In this document: in pieces, positions 19,552 through 34,500 of the stretch
Position numbering within the stretch: the stretch's first letter is position 1
Layout of the letters: each line of letters begins with the position of its first letter
Assembly: GCA_963931865.1 (NCBI GenBank)
Contig: OZ007508.1
Span: forward strand, 12,460,781 to 12,524,780
Length of the DNA: 64,000 nt
Direction: 5' to 3'
Origin: Axinella damicornis
Lineage: Eukaryota > Porifera > Demospongiae > Axinellida > Axinellidae
The notes under the pieces: generated by a model
The model's input: the letters and a program-made list of their open reading frames with translations, nothing else
What the model was told of the DNA's origin: nothing
The model's database searches: none
Position numbers and translations under genes: made by a program

Positions 19552-22500
19552 CAAGCGGTTTGAGCAGTGAAGGCCTTGTTGTTCAGAACAGAAGTGACAG
19601 AATTCAGAAAATAGCATCTAGAGTCTACATACTTAACAGACCAGAGATCTATTCGAGACACTGAAAAAGTTGCGTGAAAGTTGATAATTAGCCCTTCTAG
19701 TTACTTTCCACAAAATAATATGTTGAGACTGCAGGGGCTGGTAGACGCACCAGTACATGGTGCCTACTCTGGTGCCTTCTGAGAAAATCCTACACTGGCA
19801 CATTGGGCTACCGTAGATGCCGATTATTTCACGTGGCAATAATTCAGCGATCTATAGCCACTAAAAGTAACACAATTTTATTTTGCGGAGGGAAATTTTT
19901 GCTGAACATCACCACAAAAAATTATTTCGCTCAGTAATAATTTACTATTGGTACGTTGTCAGCGTACCAGAAGTTCATGTCTCACGGGTGTTTCATTTCG
20001 TTAAGACGTGGACATTTAGCAACGCGCAGGGGTCGTAATTTCCATGACATAGCACCCCTCACAATAGGCTAAAGGTCATGCTAAGCCAAGCTAATATAGC
20101 ATGAAGTGAAGCCGAGTGCTATATTTGCCTTGAGACCACGCCCACATGCGCAGTGCACGAGTGCAAGCGGTACTTTAACTGGTTTATTAGAAAATGGCGT
20201 TGTACTGAACCAGATTGTGAAAACCCAGGAAAAAATGCACCAATGGATTGCTGAGTTATTAAGCGGAGAAAGACAAACGTTGATGGCAACTTGAAGCGTC
20301 GACTGCTGAAAAGCAGAAGCGCTTTTCAGTTGGTTCTGTGGTCCATTACCTCACCGTACCTGGGTAGTTTACAGCAGCAATGACAGCCACTCCATTCTTA
20401 TTTTTGAAGCCCAAGTGCAGCCATGCAATTGCGGGTGAGTTTATGTTCTCTTTACTTCCCAGAGTTCTAATAGCAGCTTGGATATATAGCTGCGCCCAAA
20501 GTAATATTCTGGGCCTCCAGTGACTGAAAGTTACATGTACGTATGAGTGGGTTAATTTTTTAGTCTGTTGAGTCAATTTTGAAACATTTCACTTGGGGGC
20601 AGAGGCTGGCTGTATATGGAGCCATTTCAATACAATGCTCCTTGATGATGCATTCCATCATTTTCATGGCATTTGGAATCCCCGCATAAATCCTTCTCAA
20701 ATGTTGGAATGAGCATGCATGCTTTCTGCCCCTTGCTCTCCCATCAAACCTGCACCAATGCTCATCCACAGGATGACATGATCCTCTAAAATATGTATAT
20801 TTGGCAGCACAGTTGCCTGAGGAAATGTGTCCCCATGAACTCTCGGTTGTTCATCTCTGTGCAAGAATGTGGAGGTGTATTGTTCAAAGCATGTTCACAA
20901 GAAGTGTACACGTACCAGCGCCGCGAAACGGCGCTCATAAGCTCCTACCTGGTACGTGGGCTCCTGACGTACCTACTGAAAGCAACAAGTCGCACAGACA
21001 AGTGTCCTGCACTGCAAATGGACCGGGCACCAATACACATCCATGCAGATGGGACACCTCCGCGGCCGTTCTGAGGCATCCATTCCACATGCAGAGAGGG
21101 CGTAGGTGGGCTTGGTATCGCTGGGATAGAATAGTGTGGGAGATATGGATCTAATATGTTCCAGAACGTGACTAGGGGTGCAACCACTTGGTCGTCCTTG
21201 GTTCTTGCACACCCTCCTGTTCTGACCACCCCCGGCAGCAAACGGCTGAAAGTGTTGGCAAACCTGTGTGTGTATTTGTGTCCGACATGTTTTCTGTTCA
21301 TACTAATTACCGTATATCGGGTAATTTTCGTGTTGAAAATCTTTCATGTGACAATTATTCATGTCAAAACTTTTTTGCGAACCACAGTGATCAAAGCGAT
21401 TTTTAAAAAATGATTCTAACCTTGCTGTACTTGCCATTCTTTCACTAGCACGCCGACCCAGCTTCTTCGGGAAAACTCGAGCTGCTGCGCACCCACGATG
21501 GTCGTGACAAATGCAAGTACTTGCCTATTGGCTATTGCGGTCCGCTCCTTCGCACTGTGTGCTCAATGTGCTGCTCCCGCATCTTGAACCTCTCTGTCCA
21601 CTTGAGCGATACTTTGAGAAGGTATTTCCGTCTTGAGTCTGGCCGGTCCATCGTTGAAACTTGAAAGCAGCGAAACAGCTATATACAGAACCATGGATTG
21701 CGCAGTAATGTACATGTGTTCATTACCGTAATTTATCCGCTTTCCTCAGTAAATTATTTCGCGTGACAAATTTTTGCGTTTAGTGGCATTCGCGAAAATA
21801 ATTTAACAACGAAAATTTCCCGATATACGGTCAAGACATCTGTATTGCTTACCTTGTATACTGTTGCTGTGTTCAGAGTTAGCGAACGCAGAGTTCGCGC
21901 GAATGAAAGATGAAAGCTACGGAATCTGAGAGCGACATTTCCATTCATGTTGTTTGGTTCACGTTCACGTTGCACGTTGTGACACTTTCTGCATCATGTA
22001 GCTTGTCCAGAGCAAGGGTGCGGCGCTGCATCACAGTTGTAGACTACCTAGAGCCTCTGGTTGATGACGGTGTGCAGTTTCATGTTCTTAGCTAGCACAT
22101 CTTCCGCTCAGTGTGCAGCTTCAAGTTCGTATACGAGTACGTAGCTAGACATTGTTGAGCCCATTCGATCACAGCGATCTGTAGTTCAAGTTCGTAGTAG
22201 CTACGTAGCTAGTTCATCCTCGTGAAGATAAGCTAGCAATGAACTTGCACACCGTCATCGCTCAAGGTAGTCAATGCAGCGCCGCACACTTGCTCTGGAC
22301 AAGCCATGTGAGCCAGGCTGAAGGAAAATGTCGCGACATATCATTGTATCTGCATGCTTGATTTGTGGTTTTGTAGCTTCTTTGGCCATTATCTTGCTAG
22401 TGCATCAGTATGAACGTGAAACAAACAACGTGAATGTGAAACGAACAACGTGAACGTGAACGTGAATTGAACAACGTCAACTGGCAGTCTCTGAACCACA

Positions 22501-25500
22501 TGCACCTTTCACGCACCGGGAGAGTCTGGTTCTGGGACTAATTATTTTGTTTCACATTCATACTGATGCAGAGCAGTGTGGTTCTAGTTTAAGGTTACGG
22601 GATACTTGTGCGCGCGCCGTGCGAAATGTATTGGGCTTAAGCTCGCTAACCAAGAATCTCTGCTACAAACAGCGTGAGCAACTTGATTCTGGAGGTGGAG
22701 GTACGCTGTCACAAGGTGCAGGGCATGACGGAACCTTTTACCGATACGCTGTATAGCCGTGCAAAAACGAGCAGTTCAGTTCACCAAAAAGCCGTATTTA
22801 CAGCTTTTCTCCAGCGAGACAGCAGATAAATTTGTCCAGAGTTCGCGAACGCTGCGTTCGCAGACCGTCCAGAGTTCGCGAATGCTGCGTTCGCGAACGC
22901 TGCATTTGCGAACGCTGCGTTTGCGAACGCTGCGTTCGCAGACTGTCCGAACGCTGCGTTCGAAGACCGTCCAGAGTTCGCGAACGCTGCGTTTGAAGAC
23001 CGTCCAGAGTTCGCGAATGCTGCGTTCGCGAACGCTGCATTCGCGAACGCTGCGTTCGCAGACTGTCCAGAGTTCGCAAACGCTGCGTTCGAAGACCGTC
23101 CAGAGTTCGCGAACGCTGCGTTCGAAGACCGTCCAGAGTTCGCGAACGCTGCATTCGCCGCAGGCCGTCCAGAGTTCGCGAACGCTGCGTTCGCAGACCG
23201 TCCAGTGTTCGCGAACGCAGACCGTCCAGAGTTCGCGAACGCTGCGTTCGCAGACCGTCCAGCCAGAGTTCGCGAACGCTGCGTTCGCAGACTGTCCAGA
23301 GTTCGCAAACGCTGCGTTCGAAGACCGTCCAGAGTTCGCGCGAACGCTGCGTTCGAAGACCGTCCAGAGTTCGCGAATGCTGCGTTCGCGAACGCTGCAT
23401 TTGCGAACGCTGCGTTCGCAGACTGTCCAGAGTTCGCGAACGCTGCGTTCGAAGACCGTCCAGAGTTCGCGAACGCTGCGTTCGAAGACCGTCCAGAGTT
23501 CGCGAACGCTGCGTTCGCAGACCGTCCAGAGTTCGCGAATGCTGCGTTCGCGAACGCTGCATTCGCGAACGCTGCGTTCGCAGACTGTCAAACGCTGCGT
23601 TCGAAGACCGTCCAGAGTTCGCGAACGCTGCGTTCGAAGACCGTCCAGAGTTCGCGAACGCTGCGTTCGCAGGCCGTCCAGAGTTCGCGAACGCTGCGTT
23701 CGCAGACCGTCCAGTGTTCGCGAACGCAGACCGTCCAGAGTTCGCGAACGCTGCGTTCGCAGACCGTCCAGCCAGAGTTCGCGAACGCTGCGTTCGCAGA
23801 CTGTCCAGAGTTCGCAAACGCTGCGTTCGAAGACCGTCCAGAGTTCGCGCGAACGCTGCGTTCGAAGACCGTCCAGAGTTCGCGAACGCTGCGTTCGCAG
23901 ACCGTCCAGTGTTCGCGAACGCAGACCGTCCAGAGTTCGCGAACGCTGCGTTCGCAGACCGTCCAGCCAGAGTTCGCGAACGCTGCGTTCGCAGATCTAG
24001 ACCGTCCAGAGTTCGCGAACGCTGCGTTCGCAGACCGTCCAGAGTTCGCGAACGCTGCGTTTGCAGAGTTCGCGTTCGCAGACCGTTCAGAGTTCGCGAA
24101 CGTTCGGCAGTTTGCAGTCCAATCGCTAGTCCAATCGCGCCAGCGTACCGGAAATTCATTCACGCCTACGCGTAACATTTCAGGAAGTATGCAGTATAGC
24201 TAAAAGTGACCGCACAGAAATCGTTATCACTTCGGATGTTGTGTAGTGACTTTTTGGTATGCAATTGCAAGCTCAGCTACAGCAGCTCTACGCACCAATG
24301 CATGTGCAAAGTTTGTAGCTTACTCAGAATGAGAGATATGACCTGACACCTGGATTTCAGTGAAAATGAGTACCTTCTTCACAAAAATTGGTGCCGTTTT
24401 CATTAACCAACTCCTGGACAGATAGCTATCGCAGGTATTCTGTGCAAGAAGTAAGAATGCTATAGTTAGTGATTACATGACATTCCCGTGTTCCAGCAAT
24501 ACAAACGGTATAAACAGTCGGCATAATTCAATGCATGCGGGAATGTATAGACACCGGCATTAATAATAGACAGAGAACTGGTATGTTCCTGAGTCTGCAG
24601 ATGATAGAGCACTTCAGTTCCAGATGAAAGTATAAAGTGCTAGCAAACAGAGTCAGCAGATAGCAGGTTCAGCTAATGGCGTCCAAAGTTCAACCTGGCC
24701 AGTGCAGCTCCTGCTCACTCTGCAAGAAGAGTAATCACATCATATAGCAGCTGGAAGAATAACAGAGGGAAGGGTGCACACTTACCAACATTGAATGCAT
24801 TAGAGAAGAATAGTATTGAACCCTGCACCCACAATGGGATACCAAAGCCAATTAAGGCTATCACCAAATGCAATATTAAGAGTTGTAAACATCCAGTGTG
24901 CAGCAAAACCACAGCACACAGGCTCCAGGAGATGCTCGTTATAGCAGAGCCAGGGTACGGGAGGTACATACCATGCAGTGAACGTATACATGTAGAAAGC
25001 ATAGCCTGATAGCTATAGGCACAATAGGTTCTAAGTGGCTACATGTGGCTAAGTGGTTGCAGATGCAAGACAGGGTCATTAGATGTGACTATAAAATGCA
25101 CGGCAGACACCGAGGACCTGGATGCCACAGCATTATTGGTACCATTGGGGCTCACCTTTCTTGTGAGAGTGACAGATCTCAAAGTAGAATACAGGAGTAC
25201 TGGTCCCCGGACCAGCAGAAGACGATGATATTCAGCCAGAAAGACTGGATGAGAGATGAAGAAGAGCTAGAAGAGGTTATACAACATGAATTCGGTGAAG
25301 ATAGTGATCACGAATTGGGTGAAGATAGTGATCATGAATTAAACTATAGCGGCCTTATATTGCTCTGTGTATCCATATGTGCATGTTTAATCCTCTGCAC
25401 TGAGAGATCATCCGGATCAGGGTTATACAAGCTGAGGCCGTTTCTATTAACCTTCATCCACCTTGTCCTGCCAGTTCAGTAGACCCATAGCTAACTGCTA

Positions 25501-28500
25501 ATAGCACTTACACCCGTGTTTCAGCTCCTAGGAAGAAGATATACATACCCCTGAACACCATACCTTACAAAAAGGTCAGCATGAGCACACTAAACTGCAA
25601 TTCCCTTTATGCTCGCCCCCCTTCCCTTGATTAGGTACAAACATACTCTTACTTACCTCGAAACAGTGTAGCCGACCCTTCGCCATCTTCGAGGAGAGAA
25701 ATAACATCGCTAGAACTGCACAGTGTAAAAAATGCCATTTTCGGACAGGAAGTGACCGTGTGCTACAATTAAATTCCCGGACGTTTGTACGTTGGTGATT
25801 GGACTGTCGCAGACCATCCAGAGTTTGCGAACGCTGCATTCGCAGACCATCCAGAGTTTGCGAACGCTGCATTCGCAGACCATCCAGAGTTGGTGAACGA
25901 TGCGTTCACAGACCGTTCAGAGTTCGCGAACGTTAGCAGACTTCAGAGTTCGCGAACATTCGCAGACCGTTCGGAGTTAACGCTACATTCACAGTTGTGT
26001 GTGCATGGCTATCACATTTACAGCGACATATGGGAAGCAGCCGTCGGGGAAGAGCTACTGTGTGAATGTGAGCCCAAGAACACAAAGGACAGTTATGCTT
26101 AGCTGCGGAAAATATTTTGCGCGTTTAATATTCATGGCCTTACTTCATACTGCAAAAATTTCCCCACCGCAAAAAATTGGTAACTACAGTATCTTATTTA
26201 CAAGGCTTGTATATAAAGCTTGTGACCTGCTACATCGCAGCTGAAACACTTGGCTCTCTACAACATTGGTAAAGTAAAAAAAACTTCATGGTTTATCCTC
26301 ATAGACGTCTTTATATTGACCCACCCTCTCACCTCACCCATTAGATTGATGTCGTAGTCTCCGGCCTCCCTGCTGCTGGTCTCCATTATCCTGTGGAGCC
26401 ACTCACGCGGAGTCTCCTCATCCTCCGTCGTCTGGACAAAGTCCTGTACCACCTGGTCATGTGCAGACACACAACGATTGACATCTTACAATTCATAACA
26501 TCATGAGATGGTTTTTCCCCTGTTCCTGCCTCTTGTTTCTACGCCAGGCTCACCAAAATTAGGGTGGAGTGATCTTTATATTATCTCTGAGAGCATATGT
26601 TGATGACAGCAGTCACAACTATGATGTCATTGTCAGTCACATGCTAATGTGCGGTGAACTACGTAAAGCGAAAAAGGAGACGAGTTTTGGGTGCACGTTC
26701 AGAAAAGTCTACATTGTCACACGAAACTACCATTTCTAGCTTGTTGTGCATGCTTGTCTCCATCAAAATTTTCAAAGATCGTGAGCATTATATACCAGGA
26801 CACAGAGTGCATGAATAGAGTGCTATAGTAATGCAGAAGTATGCTCCATGCATTGGTCTCGAGCACCCAGGGACAGCCCATGAAAATACTGATTACACCG
26901 CTGAGATTGCTGTCACTGGTACTGACTGACTCAATTGTACTGGTATGATAGCTGTGCTGATCAGTGGTAACAGGTGTGTTAAACCAGCGAGGCTAGCTGT
27001 AAGTACGAGCTGGTGGATGTTATCGGAAGGTGATACGTATTAAACACTGCATCATAAACTAACAAATTACACTAGATCAATATTACCAAGATGGTATATG
27101 TTTTGTTTGAATTTCAATGTGCGGGGGATGTGCGAACACAATCTCCCCCTATCAAAAAATTGCGCACCCGAGTCTCCCACGGTTGGGGAGAGCTCAAGCT
27201 TCAACTTGGCAAAGTGCCCGAGTCTCCACCTGGAGGAACTGCCTGATTGATCAGGAAGCCCCTGTGCCAGGTAAGTTAACTCATACCTCAGCTTATATAA
27301 TCACCGGGCGAGTGAAATACTTGTGGGTTTCGCAGCATATACAATATTCATAGCTACTTTAGCATAAGAACAAAGTGCTAATTGTACTACTACAAGAGTA
27401 CTGTAGGCCCTCTAGCTATGCAACTTCCAAAAATCAACCGATGATTTCCAATATGTGTTACTCTCCGGAACTCTTTCGACACCTGCTCCATAGCCAGCTC
27501 AGTTGACCCGTGATCAGGGGTCTGTCAGCGTAGATGCATGTTGCGATATGGTCAAAACATCAGTGATGGTAAGATATGGCAACAGAAACAGAAGCAACTC
27601 ACACATTTGCCCGGGATGCCATGTGCATCAGCAACCATGTACGAGATGAGAAAAGCAATGGCAGTCAGAGAACAAGGAAATAAACACGACCTACCCGGTA
27701 TGCAACAGCCATGCTTTCACCTCGCCTCGTATTTCTAATATTTCGTCACTTTTTGGGCAACTGAATTCTGTTCTTGCACTACACCACAGTAAACACATAA
27801 TTAGAGCACCTGTACAGTAAACATCCTTGGAAGTTGCAACTGACAGACATGCAGTCCATGGTTCAATGGTCATATTGTCCGATGACTCAAGGTTTCTAGG
27901 GCTGCATCGTCTGATGACCACCCCCCCTCCATTGTCCACCTAATGTCATTGCAATGTGATTGACATGACTAATGCTTCTACATCAGGTCTTCTCAGTTTT
28001 TCCTCACCCTACATTACTGCATGTCAATGGAAACTGGAAGATTTAACACATCTGGAGCTTATGGTCATTACACAGCCTCACTCTATTCTGGCACTTGTGT
28101 TAGTGTGTGCATGATGCTTCAGTTTGGACTCTGTACTTGTCACTTTTCATTTGCACAGAGTAGCAATTGAAATTGTGCGCACCCAGTTGCACGTAATGAG
28201 CGAGTAGATACCATATTGGATACCTTATGAGATCACTTGTATGACTCCTACTGCTAGTGCTCTACTCCATGGGGGGTCCTGCTGGCTCCAGTTGTATACA
28301 CCTACCAAGAGTTCATGAACTCTTGCTCCTACAGAGTGTCCCCTGCAGAATGCCTGCCATCGTTTCTATCCCTACATCACTAATCTGAGATTATGTACCA
28401 GGCTCTCCTCACTTCTCTGCACTACAAGCAACGAAAAGCTGGGCGGGGTGTGGGAACGATGCAGTTACTAAATGGCACAATTGCATCCTATAGTGTCCTC

Positions 28501-31500
28501 GTTCCCAGGCCCGCGCCAATTTCGGTTGCACTCACGAAAGAATGGCGTTCTTTCGTGTGTGCAACCGAAAACGGCGTAGGTCTGGGAACGAGGAGTACCA
28601 TGACTAATTTCACAAATGACTTTGGCGATGGGCTTTAGCGGTTGCAAGACTAATATTGCTATGAAAGGTCTCCCTGATCTAGTCAGAGCAGCTATTTTCA
28701 GCTGCCAGTAAAACTGGAGGAGCTCTCTCCTGGAAGGTCCGGGAAGGGAGAAAGGAAACCCTCATACATACAAGTTGTGTGGGAGCCAAAACCTGCACAC
28801 TACCATCCAGCAACCAGGGATATTGACCGGATGAGCTCTAATAAGAACATGCTAAGCATGTTGCCTGACTCCCACAGCAGTCTTCCAGATACTGGAGCCG
28901 TAGGAGGAAACTTCCTCCTTCTCGAGTGCGCAGGAATGCCAAGCGCCTTAAAGAGTTCCTGGAGAGGAAGAGGATTGCTATGCAAGACAGTCGTCACCCA
29001 GGTACGTACAACATCAACACCTGACAAGGAACACTCTAGTCAGGTGGAAGCTGTTGGCCAACTGGATCACCAGGAAGAACAAGACCAGGAACACGTTGTG
29101 GAATGAAATGTAGTTGATGCAGTTGTACTTCCTCTGCCACAGCCAGAATTATCAGCTCACATGGAAACACCGTTGACAATGCTCTCAGGAACTTCATTGA
29201 GGACAAAGTTTCATGCAAGGGAGATTTTGATGTGAACCAGGGCTTGAGATGGAACTGTAGCTACAACAGAGAAGTCATTTGGAAACCCAGCAGAGACATG
29301 CTCTATTATCTAAGGGGTGCGGCAAAACCAAGGAGCAAGATACGAAAAAGATCTAGATGAAGGTATGTGAGAAGTTCAATAAAAGAATTCTGTTTCAATA
29401 TCAATGTGCAGGGGATGCGCGAACGCAGTCCCCCCCTACCAAAAATTGCGCACCCGAGTCTCCCACGTTTGGGGAGATCGCAAGCTTCAACTCTGCAAAG
29501 TGCAAGGGCTGAGTCTCCACTTGAAGGGACCGCCTGCTTGATCACAGTATCCTCTGTGCCAGGTAAGTTAACCTACTATTCCACAGCTCTGCTTATATAC
29601 CCACTCAGTGAGCGAAATGCTTGTGGGTTTCAACTTAGCTAGCACATACGATATTCATAGCTGCTACAGCAGTATTCATAGCTTCGTTGTACAGAACAAA
29701 AGGTGCTAATTGTACAATTTAAGTTACTTTTCATCCCAGATTTTCTCTCGCAGCTTTGGAGAAACTCGGAAGGAACGTCCAGGAGGACTTCACACATGAT
29801 ATGGTGTCACTCTGATGTCATATCTACCACCACCGTGATGTCATATCTACTGTAACAACACCACAGAATGCTTGCCGTCTGTGTCGCTGTTGGCACATTA
29901 GTTGGGGAACCTGGAAGACACACATGCAGAGTTACCAAAGCTTCCAGTAACACCACAGTGGTACTGTATCACATGTGAAACCCTCCCAGGCTTTCCTTCT
30001 GAGGAAATCACAACCCAGGAGGTCGTGATTGGGATAGGCCTCTAGTCCATAGCCCACAGTCATATTCAGGCTACATGTACCTAAGGCATGGGACAAGGTT
30101 GAAATCTCGCACCATCGAGTCTTTGTGGCCATTGGCCAATGAAACTAAACTCAATTGGACCGCCGGAAACCAGCTCAGCATTATCAACATTCCTGAGGGT
30201 GACAGGTACCAGTATGTATGTATGTAAGTACATATATATTGTGAGAATAGATCCCCGATTCAGAGCCTCACACAAGAATGTACCAGGCTCTCCCCACTTT
30301 CCATACCGCAAGCAATGGGAGGAGGCCTGGGAACGAGGATACTACAATGTCATACTTGTCAGAATACTACATCAACACATGGTGGCTGTCGTGAGGAAGT
30401 TCCACTCTCAATCAGATATCTGTTGAGCGTATACCTATGTACGTAGTTACAACAGGCATGCAGACACAGGGTTTCTACATGACTCAGTCCGATAGCCAGT
30501 GGTATGTAAAGTACTTTTGGTTTGAGAGACCACGTATCTTCAACACAATAATTAAGACACCTACTATTCATGAATATCATAATGCAGTGCCAAGGTGGTG
30601 ACACTCCCATTGAAGCCATAGTCAGAGCTGCGACCGGGGTCAAGAAACCTTGACCGTCATTTTTGCAGCTTGACCACTTGACCGCATTGCAAAAAGACTC
30701 TTGACTGTTTGACTGCATTGTATTTCAGCCGTTGACCACTTGACTGCTGATAGTATACGGTAGCGACTCCACCCCTTCCTTAGTATACGGGGTCAAGATT
30801 CGCCGATAAGCCCGGTTGCAGCTCTGACTACGGCGTCTATGAGTGTCACCCCCTTGATTGTCTACGTTCACCAGTAATAAGTGTATACTAGGAATATGCA
30901 TGCGCAGTATCTTTGCCTCAAACGCGTGCTTGCAATACGCATTCCATATACCGAAGTCACACGTTATTAGGCGCAGCTCACTTATAGGTGCATATTCACT
31001 GTTAGGCACAGGTTCAACTCTCGTCCCAAGATCTCACTGTTAAGCGCTGCAGTCTTCTTCCAGAAACTCTGCCATTTTCGATCCTACAGAGTGGAAATAG
31101 CTATAATTCGAATTGAAGCGCACTTCCTATTCGAGGAATGTCATTCATTATGAGGCACATCTTGCTTAGAGGTGCATATTTCCTTCCCATGGAGTTATAC
31201 CTAATAATGCGTGACTACGGAATATAGGCGTGGCTTCGTGGGCCAGTGCAGTAAGGTGCAAAGTTCAGTTGCGAGTGACTTAGAAGATGGAAAGCGTCCC
31301 ATTGAGGAGGACAAACACATTAGCAAGGTCTGTATCCCTTGCCTATAAACAGTCTTGCACTAGACCGTCCCCATGAATCACCATTTGGTGGGCATGAGGC
31401 ATTCATAATTGCCATCTTCCATATGCCCACACAGTAGCAATGGTGGAGAGGAGTACAGCACTAGACTGACACACAGCTTACCCAAATGAGGGGTGGAAAC

Positions 31501-34500
31501 GTCAAGAGGTCATGGTTGAACTCATCAAACCACTGGGATTTTGACATTTGCGACCGGAGGGCAAAGAGCTGAGGAGAAACAGAGAAAAAAAGATTGTGGG
31601 ATTTAATGACAGAAAAAGTTGGAAGTATGATTCAACTAGCTGTAACGGCCTGTCATACACTATCATTGTCCTCCCCAAAAGCGGTCTGCCTAGACGGTAG
31701 AATAATTGGTCCCCCCTGGGACCATCTATGGGGCTGTAAGCAGTCCCCCCTTGCCGTAATTGGTCCCACTTGTTGTTCACTAGCCCAAGTCACAAATATT
31801 CACTGGTGGGTCAACTATGAAGCGAAGAAGCATAAACACAAGTCTGTCAGACGCGAATGGCGTCTGCACCCTCCATCAGGAGGCCATGTGGTCCAAGTGT
31901 AGCACCAGGAGCCCACAACGCTCCTGGTAGCATGAACCACAATTATAAGTCATGCATGCATGATAGCTACTCATTCCCCAACGAAGATAACTGACAAAAC
32001 AATTGTACATTTAATACTGCAAAACCATTCCTTCATAGTCTGTGCAGCCTCAATAGGTACAGATCTACACCGATCTTTGTCGGAAGCTGGTCTTCGTCAC
32101 CCAAACAACAACCCAACAAGGATCACTTGGAGTATCACTAATGGGGAAGTAGGGCCTGATTTCTTCTCAACTTGATACAGCCAAGCTGCATGGGCAACTT
32201 TACCTGTAAGTACCCCGCCGAGCGTTTGTCACGGATCATGTATATATATGGGGTGGGACCATCTACAGTAAGGGGGGACCAGGTATGGCTGCGATATTTG
32301 GTCCGGGGACCAATTATTCTGCCGTGGACAGTCCGGGGGGACCGCTTTTCAGGGGGGACTGTCCACGGCATGACAGGCCCAAGTCAGTCTGGTACACTCA
32401 GCTATAATAGTAAGGGACAAAATCTGATGCACTTAGAGCCATCAGCTCATATGTCTGTCTCCTTAGGGCAGATCAAGGCACATATACTTCATGTACGGAG
32501 TGTGCCAAGTTGTGTATGAGCACCTTATCATTCACAGTGTGTGATGTATTGCTTGTACTGTGCATGCATGCTTAGTTATTAAGCTATGATGTAATGCTGA
32601 TTTGTTGTGTGCATGTGCAGTTCTTCTGTGGTTGTTGTAATTCGGTTGCGATCGCCATGCTGCATGTGTTTTGCTGTTTGTTGTATCTGAAGAGATCCGA
32701 TTGAACATCATACTGGCGACGAGGATTCGACACAAACATGACCACATTGGGCAAAATCCAAGAGTTCTGTCCTGAAAAGGAGAAATTCCTAGAGAGAGTT
32801 GAACTCTTCTTTGCTGCCAACGATATTCCAACGGAAAAGCAGGTGCCGGTGTTTCTCAGTGTGGTCGGTGGGGTTACGTACGGAGTACTGCGTAACTTGA
32901 TAGCACCACACAACCCAAACGACACGACGTTTGAGGAAATAACAACTACACTCAAGGCACACTTCGAGCCGAAAACATTGGTCATAGTGGAGCGATTCCA
33001 TTTTCATAGAAGAAATCAATCCCCGGAAGAGTCCGTGAATGACTATGTTGCAGAACTCAGACGTTTGGCTACCAACTGTGCGTTCGGCACCTACCTAGAA
33101 CAGGCCTTGCGCGATCGTCTTGTCTGCGGATTGAGAAACGAGAACATCCAGATACAGTTGCTCACGGAAGCAGACCTGACCTTGACATGCGCAGTACAAG
33201 TTGCGCAGGGGATGGAGGCAGCCCACAAGAATGCCCTGAGTTTCAAAGGCCGCGACTTACCTGTCAGAATTAAGGGTAGAAAGGCAACTGAGAGGTTGGT
33301 CCTGACGTACAGACAAACAAGGAGGCGGTGCTGTAGTGGGGGAAGCCATGTTATTGTTGCGGTAAGATGGGGCATGGCCAGCACGAGTGTGGCTTCAAAC
33401 ACGCCACCTTTCACAAGTGTGGCAAACTGGGGCATCTAGCAAGGGTGTGTCGGAGCGTTAAGGACAAGGGAAGCCCCAATGGGAAGGCAAAATGGGTGGA
33501 AACTCAGTCACCAGAAGCTCCAGAGTCGGATGAGGAAGTGATCTACAGAGTGAGTGACAAACCCTCACACCCCTACCAGGTGGAGATAGCGATCAATGGA
33601 GCAGCAGTGAAAATGGAAGTCGATACTGGCGCTGCAGTCACCATATTGTCCCAGAAGACTCAAGAAGCCCTTTTTCCATCAGCAACCTTGTCCAAACCTA
33701 CTGTGAGCCTTCGCACTTATACATCTGAACCCATCGTAGTCCTCGGGGCAGATGATGGTAAATGTCCAGTATGGCAAATATGAACGCACCCACACTGTTC
33801 ATGCCCACTTTGCTGTAGTGTTGATTAATTGTAGTTATGACTTATTATGTAACATGGTTACTATAGGTCAACCACAATTTGATGTTGTCAACATGTGAAC
33901 TACATGCTATCTTGGTCCCTTTTGTAGACCTCCCCACTGTCCATGTAACTTCCTCCCTTTGTCTGTGAGCCAGCCTCTGGGGCCCTGCTCCATGTATTTA
34001 AGCTATGTTCATCATTTTTGCCTCACTTCACTACTATTATAGTACCTCACCACTAAGTTGTTTCTCAGTATTGCCATGAATTGTTGAAAATGCTGAGTGA
34101 AGTCAATTGTCATCAGCTGAGAGCCTGTCTCTAGTCTGCATGCCTGCCAATATCTAGCCTGCCTAGAATTATCAATAGCAGGGAAGAGCTCAACACACAC
34201 ACACTTTTTGTGGTGAAGGGAAACAGTCCATGCCTCCTTGGGCGTGACTGGCTACGTGACATTCGCCTGGATTGAGCCAGCATAAAATCTGTGAAGGCCC
34301 AGGACAACCTCAGCCAACTCATGGACAAGTACAAAGAGCTTTTCCAGCCAGGAAGAGGCACAATGAAGCGATTCAAAGCTCACCTCAGCCTGAAAGAGGG
34401 ATGCAAAGCCAAAGTTTTGCAGACCATGTTCTGTACTTTTTGCTATCAAGGAAACGGTAGCACACGAGATTGATCGACTGGAAGAGAATGGAACTCTTCG

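Noticed and set aside
22759..24203. Open frames of 413, 332, 453 and 271 codons
   Set aside because: They are produced by a 33-bp tandem repeat read in several frames on both strands.
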